A stretch of DNA of 41,548 nt. Source: Myxococcales bacterium. GTDB taxonomy: Bacteria > Myxococcota_A > UBA9042. The position numbers and the translations under genes were made by a program. The DNA is taken from positions 1-41,548 of the forward strand of contig CANMNA010000012.1 in assembly GCA_947499075.1 (NCBI GenBank). Direction: 5' to 3'. Each line of letters starts with the position of its first letter. Position 1 is the stretch's first letter. The notes beneath the pieces are model-generated. The model made no database searches, had not been told where the DNA came from, and worked only from the letters and a program-made list of their open reading frames with translations. This document shows, one piece after another, positions 22,794 through 31,088 of this stretch.

Positions 22794-25121
22794 ATGAACA
22801 ACACCCGTAGTTTTGGCAGGCTCGCTTGGGCCTCGTCTGTGGCATTGCTCGCTTGCGCGCTGGCTGTTGGGTGCTCAGGCGGCAACAACGGCGCGGCCAG
22901 CGATGCGGGCACCAACCCCGACGGCAACAGCACCGGCACCGCCAAGAAGTGCAGCTTTGACCCAGCCAATGTCATCGATCGCACCGCGGTGTTCAGCGTG
23001 GCGACCAAGGTTGGCACCCAGGTCAAGTCAGACACGCCGGTGGTCATCAACGCCGCTAGTGTGGCTAGCGGCAAAGCCATCGACACCTTGTTCCTGGTCA
23101 AGAACGGGGCGGCTGCCGTCAGCGCCCTCGAATTGCTCATCACCAGCATCGAAGTCACGCCCAACACCACCGACGATCAGTCGTGGCTGTGTCTGGCTGC
23201 CGACGAAAAAGGCGCGCCCGTGCTGCAAGACGGTGTCGCCGTACAGTGCAAGGACCACAAGTGGGGCTCGGTGGTGCCAGGCGAATTCGAAGTGTCGTGT
23301 GCCTCGCGACCGCCGATCGCCGCCGCCGGGTTCATCATCCGCTACAAAAAGCTCGACGCCACCATCAAGGGCGCCAAGGTTGGCCTCAAGTTCGATGGCG
23401 ATACCAAGACCAGCTTCTTTCAGTTCCCGATCGAGACCAAGATTGGCAAGGCCAGCATCAAGGTCGCGCCGCAGTTGGTGGAATTTGGCGTGGTCGGCGT
23501 GGGCGAGCCAGCCAAGCAAGAGTCGCTGTCGATTCTGAACACCGGCGAAGCGATGCTGCAAGTCACCGGCATTCATTGGATTTCGGCGGACAAGACGTTT
23601 TCGCTCAAGATCGGCGACAAGACCATTACCGGCGACAAGGACTTCGTTTTTGACCCCGCGCTGGAGATTGGTCCTGGCGAAGGCAAAGAGGTCGCCGCGT
23701 TCTTTACGCCGAGCGACGACAAGGGTCGCAAGGCGACGCTGCAGGCGGTGACCACTGCGACTGGCGAGAATACCGCGATCTTGCAGGGTAACCTCGATGT
23801 GCCGTGCCTGTTGGTCAAGCCGGACAAGCTGCTCGATCTGGGCGTGGTCTACGTCGGCTCAGACGCAACCAAGGCGGTCATCTTGCAAAACTGCGGCGAG
23901 GCGCCGGTGGTCATCAGCAGCCTCAAGCTTGGCGACGATGCACAAGGGGTGTTCACCTTCAAAGACACCAAGTTGCCGAGCGACACTGCGCCAATCTCGA
24001 TCCCCAAGAACGGTAAAGTCGCGGTCAACATCAACTGCGCGCCGCCCAGCGAAAACAAGGGGGCCGATGGCAAGATCAACCCGTTTACCGTCAAGCTCAG
24101 CCTAACCGACTCGACGGTCAAACCGAACAAGAGTGTCAACGTGCAGTGCTATGGCACCTCGGCGACCTGTCCGACGCCGGTCATCATCCCCGATCCAGGC
24201 GAGCAGATTGAGCCGCAGCAGACGATCAAGCTCAAGGGCACGCCCTCGTTTGCGGCCCCGGGCAAGCAGGTCAAGAAATACAAGTGGACGTTGCTCAAGG
24301 CGCCACCGGGCTTGGTCGGCTACGGCTTTTTTCCCAACGACACCGCGGCTGACGCCATTTTCGGCACACCGACCGCGAACAATGCGGGCGAAATCAAGCA
24401 GACCATCAACGTGGTCGGCGAGTACCAGTTCAAGCTGCAAGTGTGGGACGACAGCGGCACCGAGTCCTGTGCCCCCGCGCTGTTCACGCTACTGGTCATT
24501 CCCAGCGTCGGTTTGCACGTCGAGTTGCTGTGGGACACGCCGGGCGACACGACCAAGGACACTGGGTCGGCGGCCGAGGGTGCCGACTTGGACCTGCACT
24601 TCGTGCACAGCAAGGCCTACGAGGCGCAGAAGTGTGGCGGCGCGGTTGTCGACAAGTGCCAGCCGGATCAGGACAAGGACAGCCAGGCTGACCCGTGGTT
24701 CCATGGCGTCTACGACGCCTATTGGTTCAACCCGCATCCCAATTGGGGCAGCGCGGCCTCGGGTGCCGACAACCCGAGCCTGGACTTGGACGACACCAAC
24801 GGCTGGGGTCCCGAGAACCTGAACATGGAGACACCCGAAGACGGCGTGACGTACGGCATCGGTGTCCACTACTGGGACGCGTTCGATTTTGGCGAGTCGA
24901 CTGCGACCGTCAACATCTACGTGCTGGGCATGCTCAAGGCGACGTTTACGCAAGCGATGGCCCAGTGCGATATGTGGTGGGTGACTCAGGTCGCGTGGCC
25001 GTCGGGCGACCTCAAAGACTTTGGCGGCGCCACGTTTAAGGCGCCCTCGGCTGGCAAGATCACGCCCAAATACTGGAGCGCGATCTCCGCCACACTGGGC
25101 GGCGTGTGCAAGAAGCCGTAG
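22794..25121 (+). CDS. Tandem lipoprotein paralogue B
   Basis: A 775-aa paralogue of the preceding gene, with the same order of modules. The signal peptide ends LLACALAVGC (Cys27). An N-terminal domain of about 200 residues, IAAAGFIIRYKKLD region included, is followed by two ASH-like Ig modules (VEFGVVGVGEPAKQESLSIL and LGVVYVGSDATKAVILQNCG). A PKD-like module (KKYKWTLLKAPPG...VVGEYQFKLQVWDD) follows. The C-terminal domain starts at about 572, with ELLWDTPGDTTKDTG, GADLDLHFVHSKA, PDQDKDSQADPWF, LDLDDTNGWGPENLN and YGIGVHYWDAFDFG. It is probably cotranscribed with gene A. The insertion KCQPDQDKDSQ adds Asp-rich, dockerin-like spacing absent from A. Confidence 0.85.
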   Translation: MNNTRSFGRLAWASSVALLACALAVGCSGGNNGAASDAGTNPDGNSTGTAKKCSFDPANVIDRTAVFSVATKVGTQVKSDTPVVINAASVASGKAIDTLFLVKNGAAAVSALELLITSIEVTPNTTDDQSWLCLAADEKGAPVLQDGVAVQCKDHKWGSVVPGEFEVSCASRPPIAAAGFIIRYKKLDATIKGAKVGLKFDGDTKTSFFQFPIETKIGKASIKVAPQLVEFGVVGVGEPAKQESLSILNTGEAMLQVTGIHWISADKTFSLKIGDKTITGDKDFVFDPALEIGPGEGKEVAAFFTPSDDKGRKATLQAVTTATGENTAILQGNLDVPCLLVKPDKLLDLGVVYVGSDATKAVILQNCGEAPVVISSLKLGDDAQGVFTFKDTKLPSDTAPISIPKNGKVAVNINCAPPSENKGADGKINPFTVKLSLTDSTVKPNKSVNVQCYGTSATCPTPVIIPDPGEQIEPQQTIKLKGTPSFAAPGKQVKKYKWTLLKAPPGLVGYGFFPNDTAADAIFGTPTANNAGEIKQTINVVGEYQFKLQVWDDSGTESCAPALFTLLVIPSVGLHVELLWDTPGDTTKDTGSAAEGADLDLHFVHSKAYEAQKCGGAVVDKCQPDQDKDSQADPWFHGVYDAYWFNPHPNWGSAASGADNPSLDLDDTNGWGPENLNMETPEDGVTYGIGVHYWDAFDFGESTATVNIYVLGMLKATFTQAMAQCDMWWVTQVAWPSGDLKDFGGATFKAPSAGKITPKYWSAISATLGGVCKKP

Positions 25122-25233
25122 CCAGAGCGCGGAGCAAGTGCTGACCCTTCTTCGCGCGCTAGGTTTTGGACGGCCGCGGCGCATGTGGCATGCTGGCCGC
25201 GTGCCCCCGCTTGCCGCACCGCCGAGACTGCCC

Positions 25234-27450
25234 ATGCCCGCTCCTGTTGTGATTCTTGCCCTGCCGCGTGTGGCGATGCTGACGCTGTGCGCCCTGTGGA
25301 CGCTGTGCACGGCGTCCTGCGGCACGGAGAGCCCCGTTGCCGCTAGCGGGTGCAGTGACGACCAGATCGACAAGAGCGCGGTTGTGCAGGTCACCGACTC
25401 GTCTGGCAAGGCGGTGACCGGCACCTTTGAGTTCGATGTGTCCACGATGGGCAGCGGCACCAAGAAGGAGTTGCAGTTTGCGATCGCCAATCCGGCGCCG
25501 ACACTGACGGCGCGGGCGCTCACGATCAAGTCCGTCAAGGTGGTCGAGACAGACAACAGCGACAAGCCGTTGGCCGATCAAGCTTTTTCTTGTGTTGGCC
25601 CGGAAGGCAAGGCCTGCGCAGAGGCCACTTGGCCGCCGCTTATCCCCAGCGGGTTTGCCGCCGCGTGCGCGCCCAGCGGCGCCAAGACCACCACCTCGTT
25701 TGTGGTGCGGTACCAGCGCATGGGCAGCCCCGACGTGCGCCGCCTCAAGATCGCGCTGGTATTCGGCGGTGACAGCAAACAGGGCGACACACCGTACCTG
25801 ATGACCATGGCCACCCGGCTGGGCACGCCCAAGCTGGAGTGCACCCCGCCGGTGACCGATTTTGGCAAGGTCGGGCTGGCCGAGGGCGCAACAGGCACGG
25901 TGAGCTGCGCCAACACCGGCAAGGCTGATGCGCAGATTTTTGGCGCCAAGATGCTCGGCTCCCTGCCGCTGACTGCACAACTGGGAAATTACGCGGTCAG
26001 CGCAGTGGCACCGCTGCCCGACGGCAAGACCATCACGGTGGCGGCCGGTCAGGCGCTGGAGATTCCGGTGTCGTTCGGCAAGCTGACGACCGAAGCCAAG
26101 TCCCAGGCGATCTTGCGCTTCAACACCAACGATCAGGCCAAGCCCGAGGTCAACCTGTACTTCAACGTCAACACCAGCGGGCCGTGCCTGACGCTTGAGC
26201 CCAACAAGCAGCTGGACTTTCTGATCCAGCCAGTGGGCGTGCCGGTCGCCAAAGAGCTCAAGCTCAAGTCGTGCGGCACCGAAGACCTGCAGATTTCTGC
26301 TCTAACCATCGCCGAAGGGGCCGAGCAAGGCTTTGGCATCGACTTTGGCACGACCTGCTTTGGCGGCAAGGCGCCGAGCGATGCCAGCCCGCTGGTCATT
26401 CCCAAGGGCTCGCTGTGCACAGTCAACGTCAGCTACGCGGCCCCCAAGCTGGGCGCGACCAACAAGGGCACGCTCTTGGTCAAGTCGACTGCCGGCGAGG
26501 CCACGCTGCCGCTGGCTGGCCAAGCGCCGACCAGTGTCCAGTGCCCCAAAGCATGCATGACGGTCAAGCTGGCCAACGGCGGCTCGCTGGCCGGCGAAGT
26601 CATCCCGCAAAGCCAGCTCAAGCTCGACGCGAGCTGCGCGACGGCGACGTCGACGGGCACTCCGATCACCAAATACAAGTGGTCGGTTCAACAGCCACTG
26701 GGCTCCTATGCCGTGTTGTCACCTTCCGATGCGGTCAAGACAGTGTCTTTTCAGCCTAACATCGCAGGAAAATACACGTTTTCCCTTGAAATTGCAGACT
26801 CTTTGGGCACGCCAGGCTGCTCGGCATCGACATATGAGCTCAACGTGATCTCGGACGACAAGATCCACGTCGAGTTGATCTGGGATACGCCGTCCGACCC
26901 GAACAAAACAGATATTGGCAATGATCTCGGCAAACTACCCGACGGGAAGTACGCCGGCACCGACATGGACCTGCACTTTGCCCATCCGCTGGCCCTCGAC
27001 GATCCAGCCCAAAAAGACCTCGATGGCAACGGTGAGCCTGACCCGTGGTACTCAGCTTGTTACGACTGCAACCTGTTCAATCCATTGACACAATGGGGCG
27101 ACATCAGCAGCTACGACGACGACGCGATCCTGGAATTAGACGATAAGGACGGCTGGGGCCCTGAGAACATCGGCCTGCATGTCCCCGAGGCCGGCAAGGT
27201 TTACCACATCGGCGCGGCCTACCTCTCGGCATGGACCTTCGGTAAGTCCACGCCAACAGTCAGGATTTATCTGGACGGCAAGCTCGCCGCTACCAAAATT
27301 GGCCCAGCGATGGACGAGAAAGATCTGTGGTGCGCAGCCACCGTGTCGTGGTCCCCCAATGCGATCGACAAGTGTAAAGGTGCTGATTCTGCTGGACATT
27401 TACTCAAGAAAAAGTACCCCAACCCGACCGGCATCAAGTGCAAGAAGTAG
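25234..27450 (+). CDS. Tandem lipoprotein paralogue C
   Basis: A 738-aa third paralogue. The ATG at 25234 is preferred because the following 28 residues form a signal ending LCTASC (Cys29); upstream in-frame Mets give no better signal, and the ribosome site is weak. Ig-like ASH modules (VTDFGKVGLAEGATGTVSCA; LDFLIQPVGVPVAKELKLKS) lead to a PKD-like module (KYKWSVQQPLGSYAVLSP) and the shared C-terminal domain from about 542 (ELIWDTPSDPNKTDIGN, GTDMDLHFAHPLA, LDGNGEPDPWYSACYDC, LELDDKDGWGPENIG). From about 26700 to the stop, codon use is visibly less GC-biased than in the first two thirds and in A and B, which suggests a recombined 3' part. Confidence 0.83.
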   Translation: MPAPVVILALPRVAMLTLCALWTLCTASCGTESPVAASGCSDDQIDKSAVVQVTDSSGKAVTGTFEFDVSTMGSGTKKELQFAIANPAPTLTARALTIKSVKVVETDNSDKPLADQAFSCVGPEGKACAEATWPPLIPSGFAAACAPSGAKTTTSFVVRYQRMGSPDVRRLKIALVFGGDSKQGDTPYLMTMATRLGTPKLECTPPVTDFGKVGLAEGATGTVSCANTGKADAQIFGAKMLGSLPLTAQLGNYAVSAVAPLPDGKTITVAAGQALEIPVSFGKLTTEAKSQAILRFNTNDQAKPEVNLYFNVNTSGPCLTLEPNKQLDFLIQPVGVPVAKELKLKSCGTEDLQISALTIAEGAEQGFGIDFGTTCFGGKAPSDASPLVIPKGSLCTVNVSYAAPKLGATNKGTLLVKSTAGEATLPLAGQAPTSVQCPKACMTVKLANGGSLAGEVIPQSQLKLDASCATATSTGTPITKYKWSVQQPLGSYAVLSPSDAVKTVSFQPNIAGKYTFSLEIADSLGTPGCSASTYELNVISDDKIHVELIWDTPSDPNKTDIGNDLGKLPDGKYAGTDMDLHFAHPLALDDPAQKDLDGNGEPDPWYSACYDCNLFNPLTQWGDISSYDDDAILELDDKDGWGPENIGLHVPEAGKVYHIGAAYLSAWTFGKSTPTVRIYLDGKLAATKIGPAMDEKDLWCAATVSWSPNAIDKCKGADSAGHLLKKKYPNPTGIKCKK

Positions 27451-27533
27451 CGAGAAGTCCGTTCGGGAATGTGTCGATTTGCGATTTTTTGGACAGGCCC
27501 GCCGCAACCTGCTGAAAATGGTTGCGCACCCAC

Positions 27534-27562
27534 TTGCACCCCGCGCGCAACCCTTCTAAACT
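27534..27562 (+). promoter_or_regulatory. Sigma-70-type promoter of the HU gene
   Basis: TTGCAC (27534-27539), a 17-base spacer and TAAACT (27557-27562) form a reasonable promoter. The predicted start near 27569 leaves a leader of about 94 bases. It stands in a locally AT-richer stretch after the lipoprotein cluster. Confidence 0.45.
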
Positions 27563-27662
27563 CCGCCTCCCCCGGCCCGGGCGCGCTCGCCCCGTCGACC
27601 GGATAAGGAATTTCAACCCCTTGCAGCGTGTGCTGCAACAACTTTGTACCAGAGGCAGCGCC

Positions 27663-27941
27663 ATGACCAAGTCCGACCTGATTGAAGCCGTCGCATCGAA
27701 AGCCAACTTGACCAAAGACAAGGCCGCCACCGTGGTCAACTCGATTTTCGAGATGATGGTGGACGCGATGAAGAAAGACCAGCGCATTGAAATTCGCAAT
27801 TTTGGCAATTTTACCGTGCGCAATTACCCCGCGTACACCGGCCGCAATCCCAAGACGGGCAGCGCCGTCAAGGTTGGACCCAAGAAGATGCCGTTCTTCA
27901 AGGTCGGTCTTGAGCTGAAGAACAAGGTCGACGGCAAGTAG
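27663..27941 (+). CDS. HU/IHF-family nucleoid protein
   Basis: A 92-aa DNA-bending protein of the HU/IHF family. The two helices (TKSDLIEAVASKANLTKDKA and VVNSIFEMMVDAMKK), the strand RIEIRNFGNFTVRNY and the beta-arm with YTGRNPKTGSAVKV are all present at standard length. An AGAGG ribosome site lies 7 bases before the ATG. A strong promoter candidate precedes it and an intrinsic terminator follows, so it is monocistronic. Whether it acts as a homodimeric HU or as an IHF subunit cannot be settled from the sequence. Confidence 0.95.
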   Translation: MTKSDLIEAVASKANLTKDKAATVVNSIFEMMVDAMKKDQRIEIRNFGNFTVRNYPAYTGRNPKTGSAVKVGPKKMPFFKVGLELKNKVDGK

Positions 27942-27965
27942 CCCTTCGCCCGACCACAGGTTGCA

Positions 27966-28022
27966 CCGCGGAGTCGGTGGCCGGGCCTAGGTCCGCGCCA
28001 TCGGCTCCGCGGTTGTGTTTTT
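27966..28022 (+). terminator. Intrinsic terminator of the HU gene
   Basis: CCGCGGAGTCGGTGG (27966-27980) pairs with CCATCGGCTCCGCGG (27998-28012), 15 pairs counting two G-U wobbles, with a 17-base loop. It is followed by TTGTGTTTTT (28013-28022). It lies 24 bases after the HU stop codon. Confidence 0.85.
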
Positions 28023-28082
28023 CGTACCCCACCATCGGGCAGCGTTCGGCGTGTGTGCCACGCTCGCCCACAGAGGCTTGCT

Positions 28083-29459
28083 ATGGCGACCCCGTCACCC
28101 ACGCTTGCGAGCTCCATCGGCGACATGCCGGTGGCGCGCATCTGCGAGATCGGTCAGTTCGATGGCCAGCGCGTTCAGGTGCGCGGCTGGCTGGCCAACC
28201 GCCGGAGCAAGGGCAAGCTGCACTTCCTGCAGGTGCGCGATGGTTCGGGCATCATCCAAGCCGTCATGTTCAAAGGCGATGTCGACGAAGCGACCTTTGT
28301 GCAGGCCGACCATCTGCTGCAGGAGACCTCGCTGATCGTGGCGGGCACGGTGCGCAAGGACGAGCGCGCCGCCTCGGGTTACGAGATCGCCTGCGATGCG
28401 CTGCTGGTGGTCAGCGCGGCGCGGGCCGAGTACCCGATCTCGCCCAAACAGCACGGCGTGGCCTTTTTGATGGATCATCGGCACCTGTGGCTGCGATCGC
28501 GGCGCCAGCATGCGATCTTGCGGGTCCGCGCCCGCATCGTCAAAGCTATCCGCGACTTCTTCGATAGCAACGGCTATGTACTGGTCGATACGCCGATCTT
28601 TACGCCCAACGCCTGTGAAGGCACATCGACGCTGTTTGAGACCGACTACCATGACGAGAAGGCCTACCTGAGCCAGTCTGGGCAGCTGTACAGTGAGGCG
28701 ACGGCGATGGCGCTGGGCAAGGTCTACACTTTCGGCCCGACGTTTCGAGCGGAAAAGTCCAAGACTCGTCGTCACTTGACCGAGTTTTGGATGTGCGAGC
28801 CGGAGGCGGCCTTTTTGCAACTCGAGGGCGTCGTCGATCTGGCGGAAGACATGACGTGTGCCATCGCCGCCGCGGTGCTGCAGGATTGTGGCGCCGAGCT
28901 AGACACCATCGATACGATCCGCAGCGAAGCCGAGGAAGATCGCCAGCTCAAGCCGCGCCGCGAGGCGCTGGCCCAGGTGCGCAAGCCATTTGTGCGCATG
29001 GATTACGCGACCGCGATCGCCAAGCTGCAAGAGCTCGGTTCGGACATCCAGTTCGGCGACGATCTGGGCGCCGATGACGAGACAACTCTGACCCGGCTGT
29101 TCGAAACGCCGATCTTTGTGCAGCGCTACCCGGCCGAAATCAAAGCTTTTTATATGAAGCGCGATCCGAACGATCCAGTGCGCAGCCTCAGTGTCGACAT
29201 GCTGGCGCCAGAAGGCTACGGCGAGGTCATCGGCGGTGGGCAGCGCGAGGACGACTACGACACGCTGCTGGCGATGATCGACAAGCATGGGCTGCCGCGC
29301 AGTGCTTTCGAGTGGTACCTCGACCTGCGCCGCTTCGGTTCGGTGCCGCACGGCGGATTTGGCATCGGGCTGGAACGGACGGTCGCGTGGATGTGCGGCC
29401 TACCTCATGTCCGCGAGACCATCGCTTTTCCGCGCTTGATGGACCGCCTTCGCCCGTAG
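28083..29459 (+). CDS. asnS: Asparaginyl-tRNA synthetase
   Basis: A class II synthetase of 458 aa charging tRNA-Asn. The N-terminal OB-fold anticodon-binding domain ([25 protein letters not shown]) precedes the catalytic core. Motif 1 is near [20 protein letters not shown], and the core continues with [20 protein letters not shown] and [13 protein letters not shown]. Motif 2 is [20 protein letters not shown], and motif 3 is [16 protein letters not shown]. The Asn-type wording ([18 protein letters not shown]) separates it from AspRS. AGAGG precedes the ATG at 28083. It lies just after the HU terminator. Confidence 0.95.
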   Translation: MATPSPTLASSIGDMPVARICEIGQFDGQRVQVRGWLANRRSKGKLHFLQVRDGSGIIQAVMFKGDVDEATFVQADHLLQETSLIVAGTVRKDERAASGYEIACDALLVVSAARAEYPISPKQHGVAFLMDHRHLWLRSRRQHAILRVRARIVKAIRDFFDSNGYVLVDTPIFTPNACEGTSTLFETDYHDEKAYLSQSGQLYSEATAMALGKVYTFGPTFRAEKSKTRRHLTEFWMCEPEAAFLQLEGVVDLAEDMTCAIAAAVLQDCGAELDTIDTIRSEAEEDRQLKPRREALAQVRKPFVRMDYATAIAKLQELGSDIQFGDDLGADDETTLTRLFETPIFVQRYPAEIKAFYMKRDPNDPVRSLSVDMLAPEGYGEVIGGGQREDDYDTLLAMIDKHGLPRSAFEWYLDLRRFGSVPHGGFGIGLERTVAWMCGLPHVRETIAFPRLMDRLRP

Positions 29460-29494
29460 TCACGCGAACCGGGTGGCGCACATGCGCCATCAGT

Positions 29495-29523
29495 TTGACA
29501 GAAGCCGGTGGTCACGCTACGTT
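29495..29523 (+). promoter_or_regulatory. Possible sigma-70-type promoter before the phosphatase gene
   Basis: TTGACA (29495-29500), a 17-base spacer and TACGTT (29518-29523). The -35 box is perfect; the -10 box matches at the first, second and last bases only. A short hairpin, TGGCGCA-CA-TGCGCCA (29474-29489), precedes it and may help end asnS transcription. Confidence 0.4.
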
Positions 29524-29656
29524 CGGCGCGCCCCGCGCTCGGCAGCAAGTGCCTGTCCAGCCGCGTGCACATCGAACGGTTGGAACGGCCCGGCTCCCGG
29601 GTCGTTTCGAGTTAGGGCTACGGTTGATACGCACGCCCACCCAACAGGGATCGCGC

Positions 29657-30796
29657 ATGGCAGCAACGACTTCGCAGCGGACCGCCAAAGGCCAGTTGGC
29701 CGTCGCTCCAGCAGCGAACGCCGTTGCTTCCGCATTGCAGGCGGCCAAAGGTGGCATCGCCACGGTAAAGGCGGCCAAAGGTGGCATCGCCACGGTAAAG
29801 GCGGCCAGAGGTGGCATCGCCACGGTAAAGGCGGCCAAAGCCCCGCGCGTACCCAAGCCTGCCCGCCACAAGCTGGAGACGTTTGGCTTGACCGACGTCG
29901 GCTTGGTCCGCGACGGCAATGAAGACGCCCTGCTGCTGCTCGAAGACGAGCGGCTGTACGTGGTCGCCGACGGCATGGGCGGTCACTCGGCTGGCGAAGT
30001 GGCGTCGGCTTTTACCATTGAGTCGGTGCGGGCGTTTTACGCCAACCCGGACCTGACCAAGCGGGTCAAGTCGGCGTATTTGCGTCAGCGTCGCGGCGGC
30101 CAGCCGATGGCCGAGGCCGACCAGAGCCCCCACGCCTTGCGCCTGAAAAAAGCTGTGGAGAGCGCCAACATCTCGGTGTTCCGGCTGGCCCAGCAGCACG
30201 AGCAGTTGCGGGACATGGGCACAACGGTGGTTGCGGCCGCATTCGTGGGCAACAAGGTGCATATCGCCAATGTGGGCGACAGCCGCTTGTACCGCATTCG
30301 CAGCGGCAAGCTGCAGCAATTGACCGAGGACCACTCGTTGCTCAACGAGTACATCCGCATGAACCTGCTGCAGCCCGAAGAGATCGAGTCGTTTCCGTAC
30401 AAGAACGTGATCGTGCGGGCGCTAGGCTTGCAAGAGTCAGTGCTGGTTGACCTTTTCGTATGCAGTGCGCGATGCGGCGACACCTACTTGCTGTGCTCCG
30501 ATGGCTTGACCGATCTGGTGCGCGACGAAGAGATCGCCGCCATCGTGCGCAACGCGACGAGCGCTGCAGTGGCCAGCCACCGCTTGACGGAGTTGGCCAA
30601 GGCCCGCGGTGGCCATGACAACATCACTACGGTAGTCGTGCGGCTGCATCCGGTGAGCTGGCAGCCGCCCAAGCCGGCGATGCCGCCGCCCCCGCCGCCG
30701 GGTAGTGCCCCGGTGATGATGCCACCGCCGCCGCCACCCGGTTTGGCTCCGGTGGTGATTCCGCCGCCGCCGCCGGGTCGCGCCCCGCAGTCCTGA
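29657..30796 (+). CDS. PP2C-family serine/threonine phosphatase with repeat-bearing N-terminus
   Basis: A 379-aa metal-dependent protein phosphatase, probably opposing Hanks-type kinases, which are numerous in Myxococcota. The start at 29657 has AGGGA six bases upstream. Residues 1-70 carry three copies of AAKGGIATVK (the third as AARGGIATVK), encoded by 30-bp tandem repeats. The catalytic domain (about 75-335) has VRDGNEDALLL, VVADGMGGHSAGE, MGTTVVAAAF, VGDSRLYRIR, YLLCSDGLTDLV and GGHDNITTVVV, with the metal-binding Asp residues all present. The C-terminal tail is a Pro-rich repeat (PPPPPPG..P units). There is no signal peptide or membrane helix. The basic, repetitive N-terminus could bind a partner or nucleic acid (inference). 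Confidence 0.92.
   Translation: MAATTSQRTAKGQLAVAPAANAVASALQAAKGGIATVKAAKGGIATVKAARGGIATVKAAKAPRVPKPARHKLETFGLTDVGLVRDGNEDALLLLEDERLYVVADGMGGHSAGEVASAFTIESVRAFYANPDLTKRVKSAYLRQRRGGQPMAEADQSPHALRLKKAVESANISVFRLAQQHEQLRDMGTTVVAAAFVGNKVHIANVGDSRLYRIRSGKLQQLTEDHSLLNEYIRMNLLQPEEIESFPYKNVIVRALGLQESVLVDLFVCSARCGDTYLLCSDGLTDLVRDEEIAAIVRNATSAAVASHRLTELAKARGGHDNITTVVVRLHPVSWQPPKPAMPPPPPPGSAPVMMPPPPPPGLAPVVIPPPPPGRAPQS
29741..29840 (+). repeat. 30-bp tandem repeat in the phosphatase gene
   Basis: Three 30-bp units start at 29741, 29771 and 29801 and differ at one base; a 10-base partial fourth unit starts at 29831. The unit is a multiple of three and encodes the decapeptide AAKGGIATVK. The near-identity points to recent or ongoing expansion. 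Confidence 0.95.
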
Positions 30797-30806
30797 CCGC
30801 GGGGCC

Positions 30807-31088
30807 ATGCAGCGTAGGGCCGCAGCAGGCAGAAGGCCGGGGCTGACGCCGGGCTCGCTGCAGACCCGGCCGTTGATCTCGCTGGCAATCTCGGTGTTCA
30901 GGCCAGTGTTCAGGCCAGTGTTCTGGCCAGTGTTCGGTCCAGTGTTCGGGCCAGTGTTCTGGCCAGTGTTCGGGCCAGTGTTCAGGCCAGTGGTGTTCTG
31001 GCCAGTGTTCGGGCCAGTATTCTGGCCAGTGTTCGGGCCAGTGTTCGGGCCAGTGGTGTTCAGCCCAGTGTTTAAAGAGCAAACATGA
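30807..31088 (+). CDS. Possible 93-aa repeat leader protein coupled to asd
   Basis: An open frame starting 10 bases after the phosphatase stop, with a GGGG run just upstream of its ATG. Its TGA stop (31086-31088) overlaps the asd start in an ATGA. Most of it is encoded by the 12-bp minisatellite and reads as VF[R/W/G]P tetrapeptides. The two 3-base insertions in the minisatellite also keep this frame. It could be a coupled leader whose translation feeds asd, but a 12-bp repeat without stops leaves other frames open too, so this is only tentative. No family resemblance. Confidence 0.3.
   Translation: MQRRAAAGRRPGLTPGSLQTRPLISLAISVFRPVFRPVFWPVFGPVFGPVFWPVFGPVFRPVVFWPVFGPVFWPVFGPVFGPVVFSPVFKEQT
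30894..31067 (+). repeat. 12-bp minisatellite upstream of asd
   Basis: Fourteen units of GTGTTCNGGCCA (N = A, T or G) run from 30894 to 31067, interrupted by extra GTG triplets at 30990 and 31053. A few units carry single changes (GGTCCA, GTATTC, GCCCA). The array ends 17 bases before the asd ATG, so unit number would alter the leader or promoter spacing of asd. There is no spacer diversity as in a CRISPR. Confidence 0.95.

Noticed and set aside
25186..25202. TGGCAT with GC ten bases on, before the third lipoprotein gene
   Set aside because: The -12 part reads CCGCG and the -24 part lacks the final C; the match is too weak to claim.
30894..31067. Possible CRISPR-like array
   Set aside because: The units are 12 bp and contiguous, with no unique spacers and no cas genes, so it is a minisatellite.
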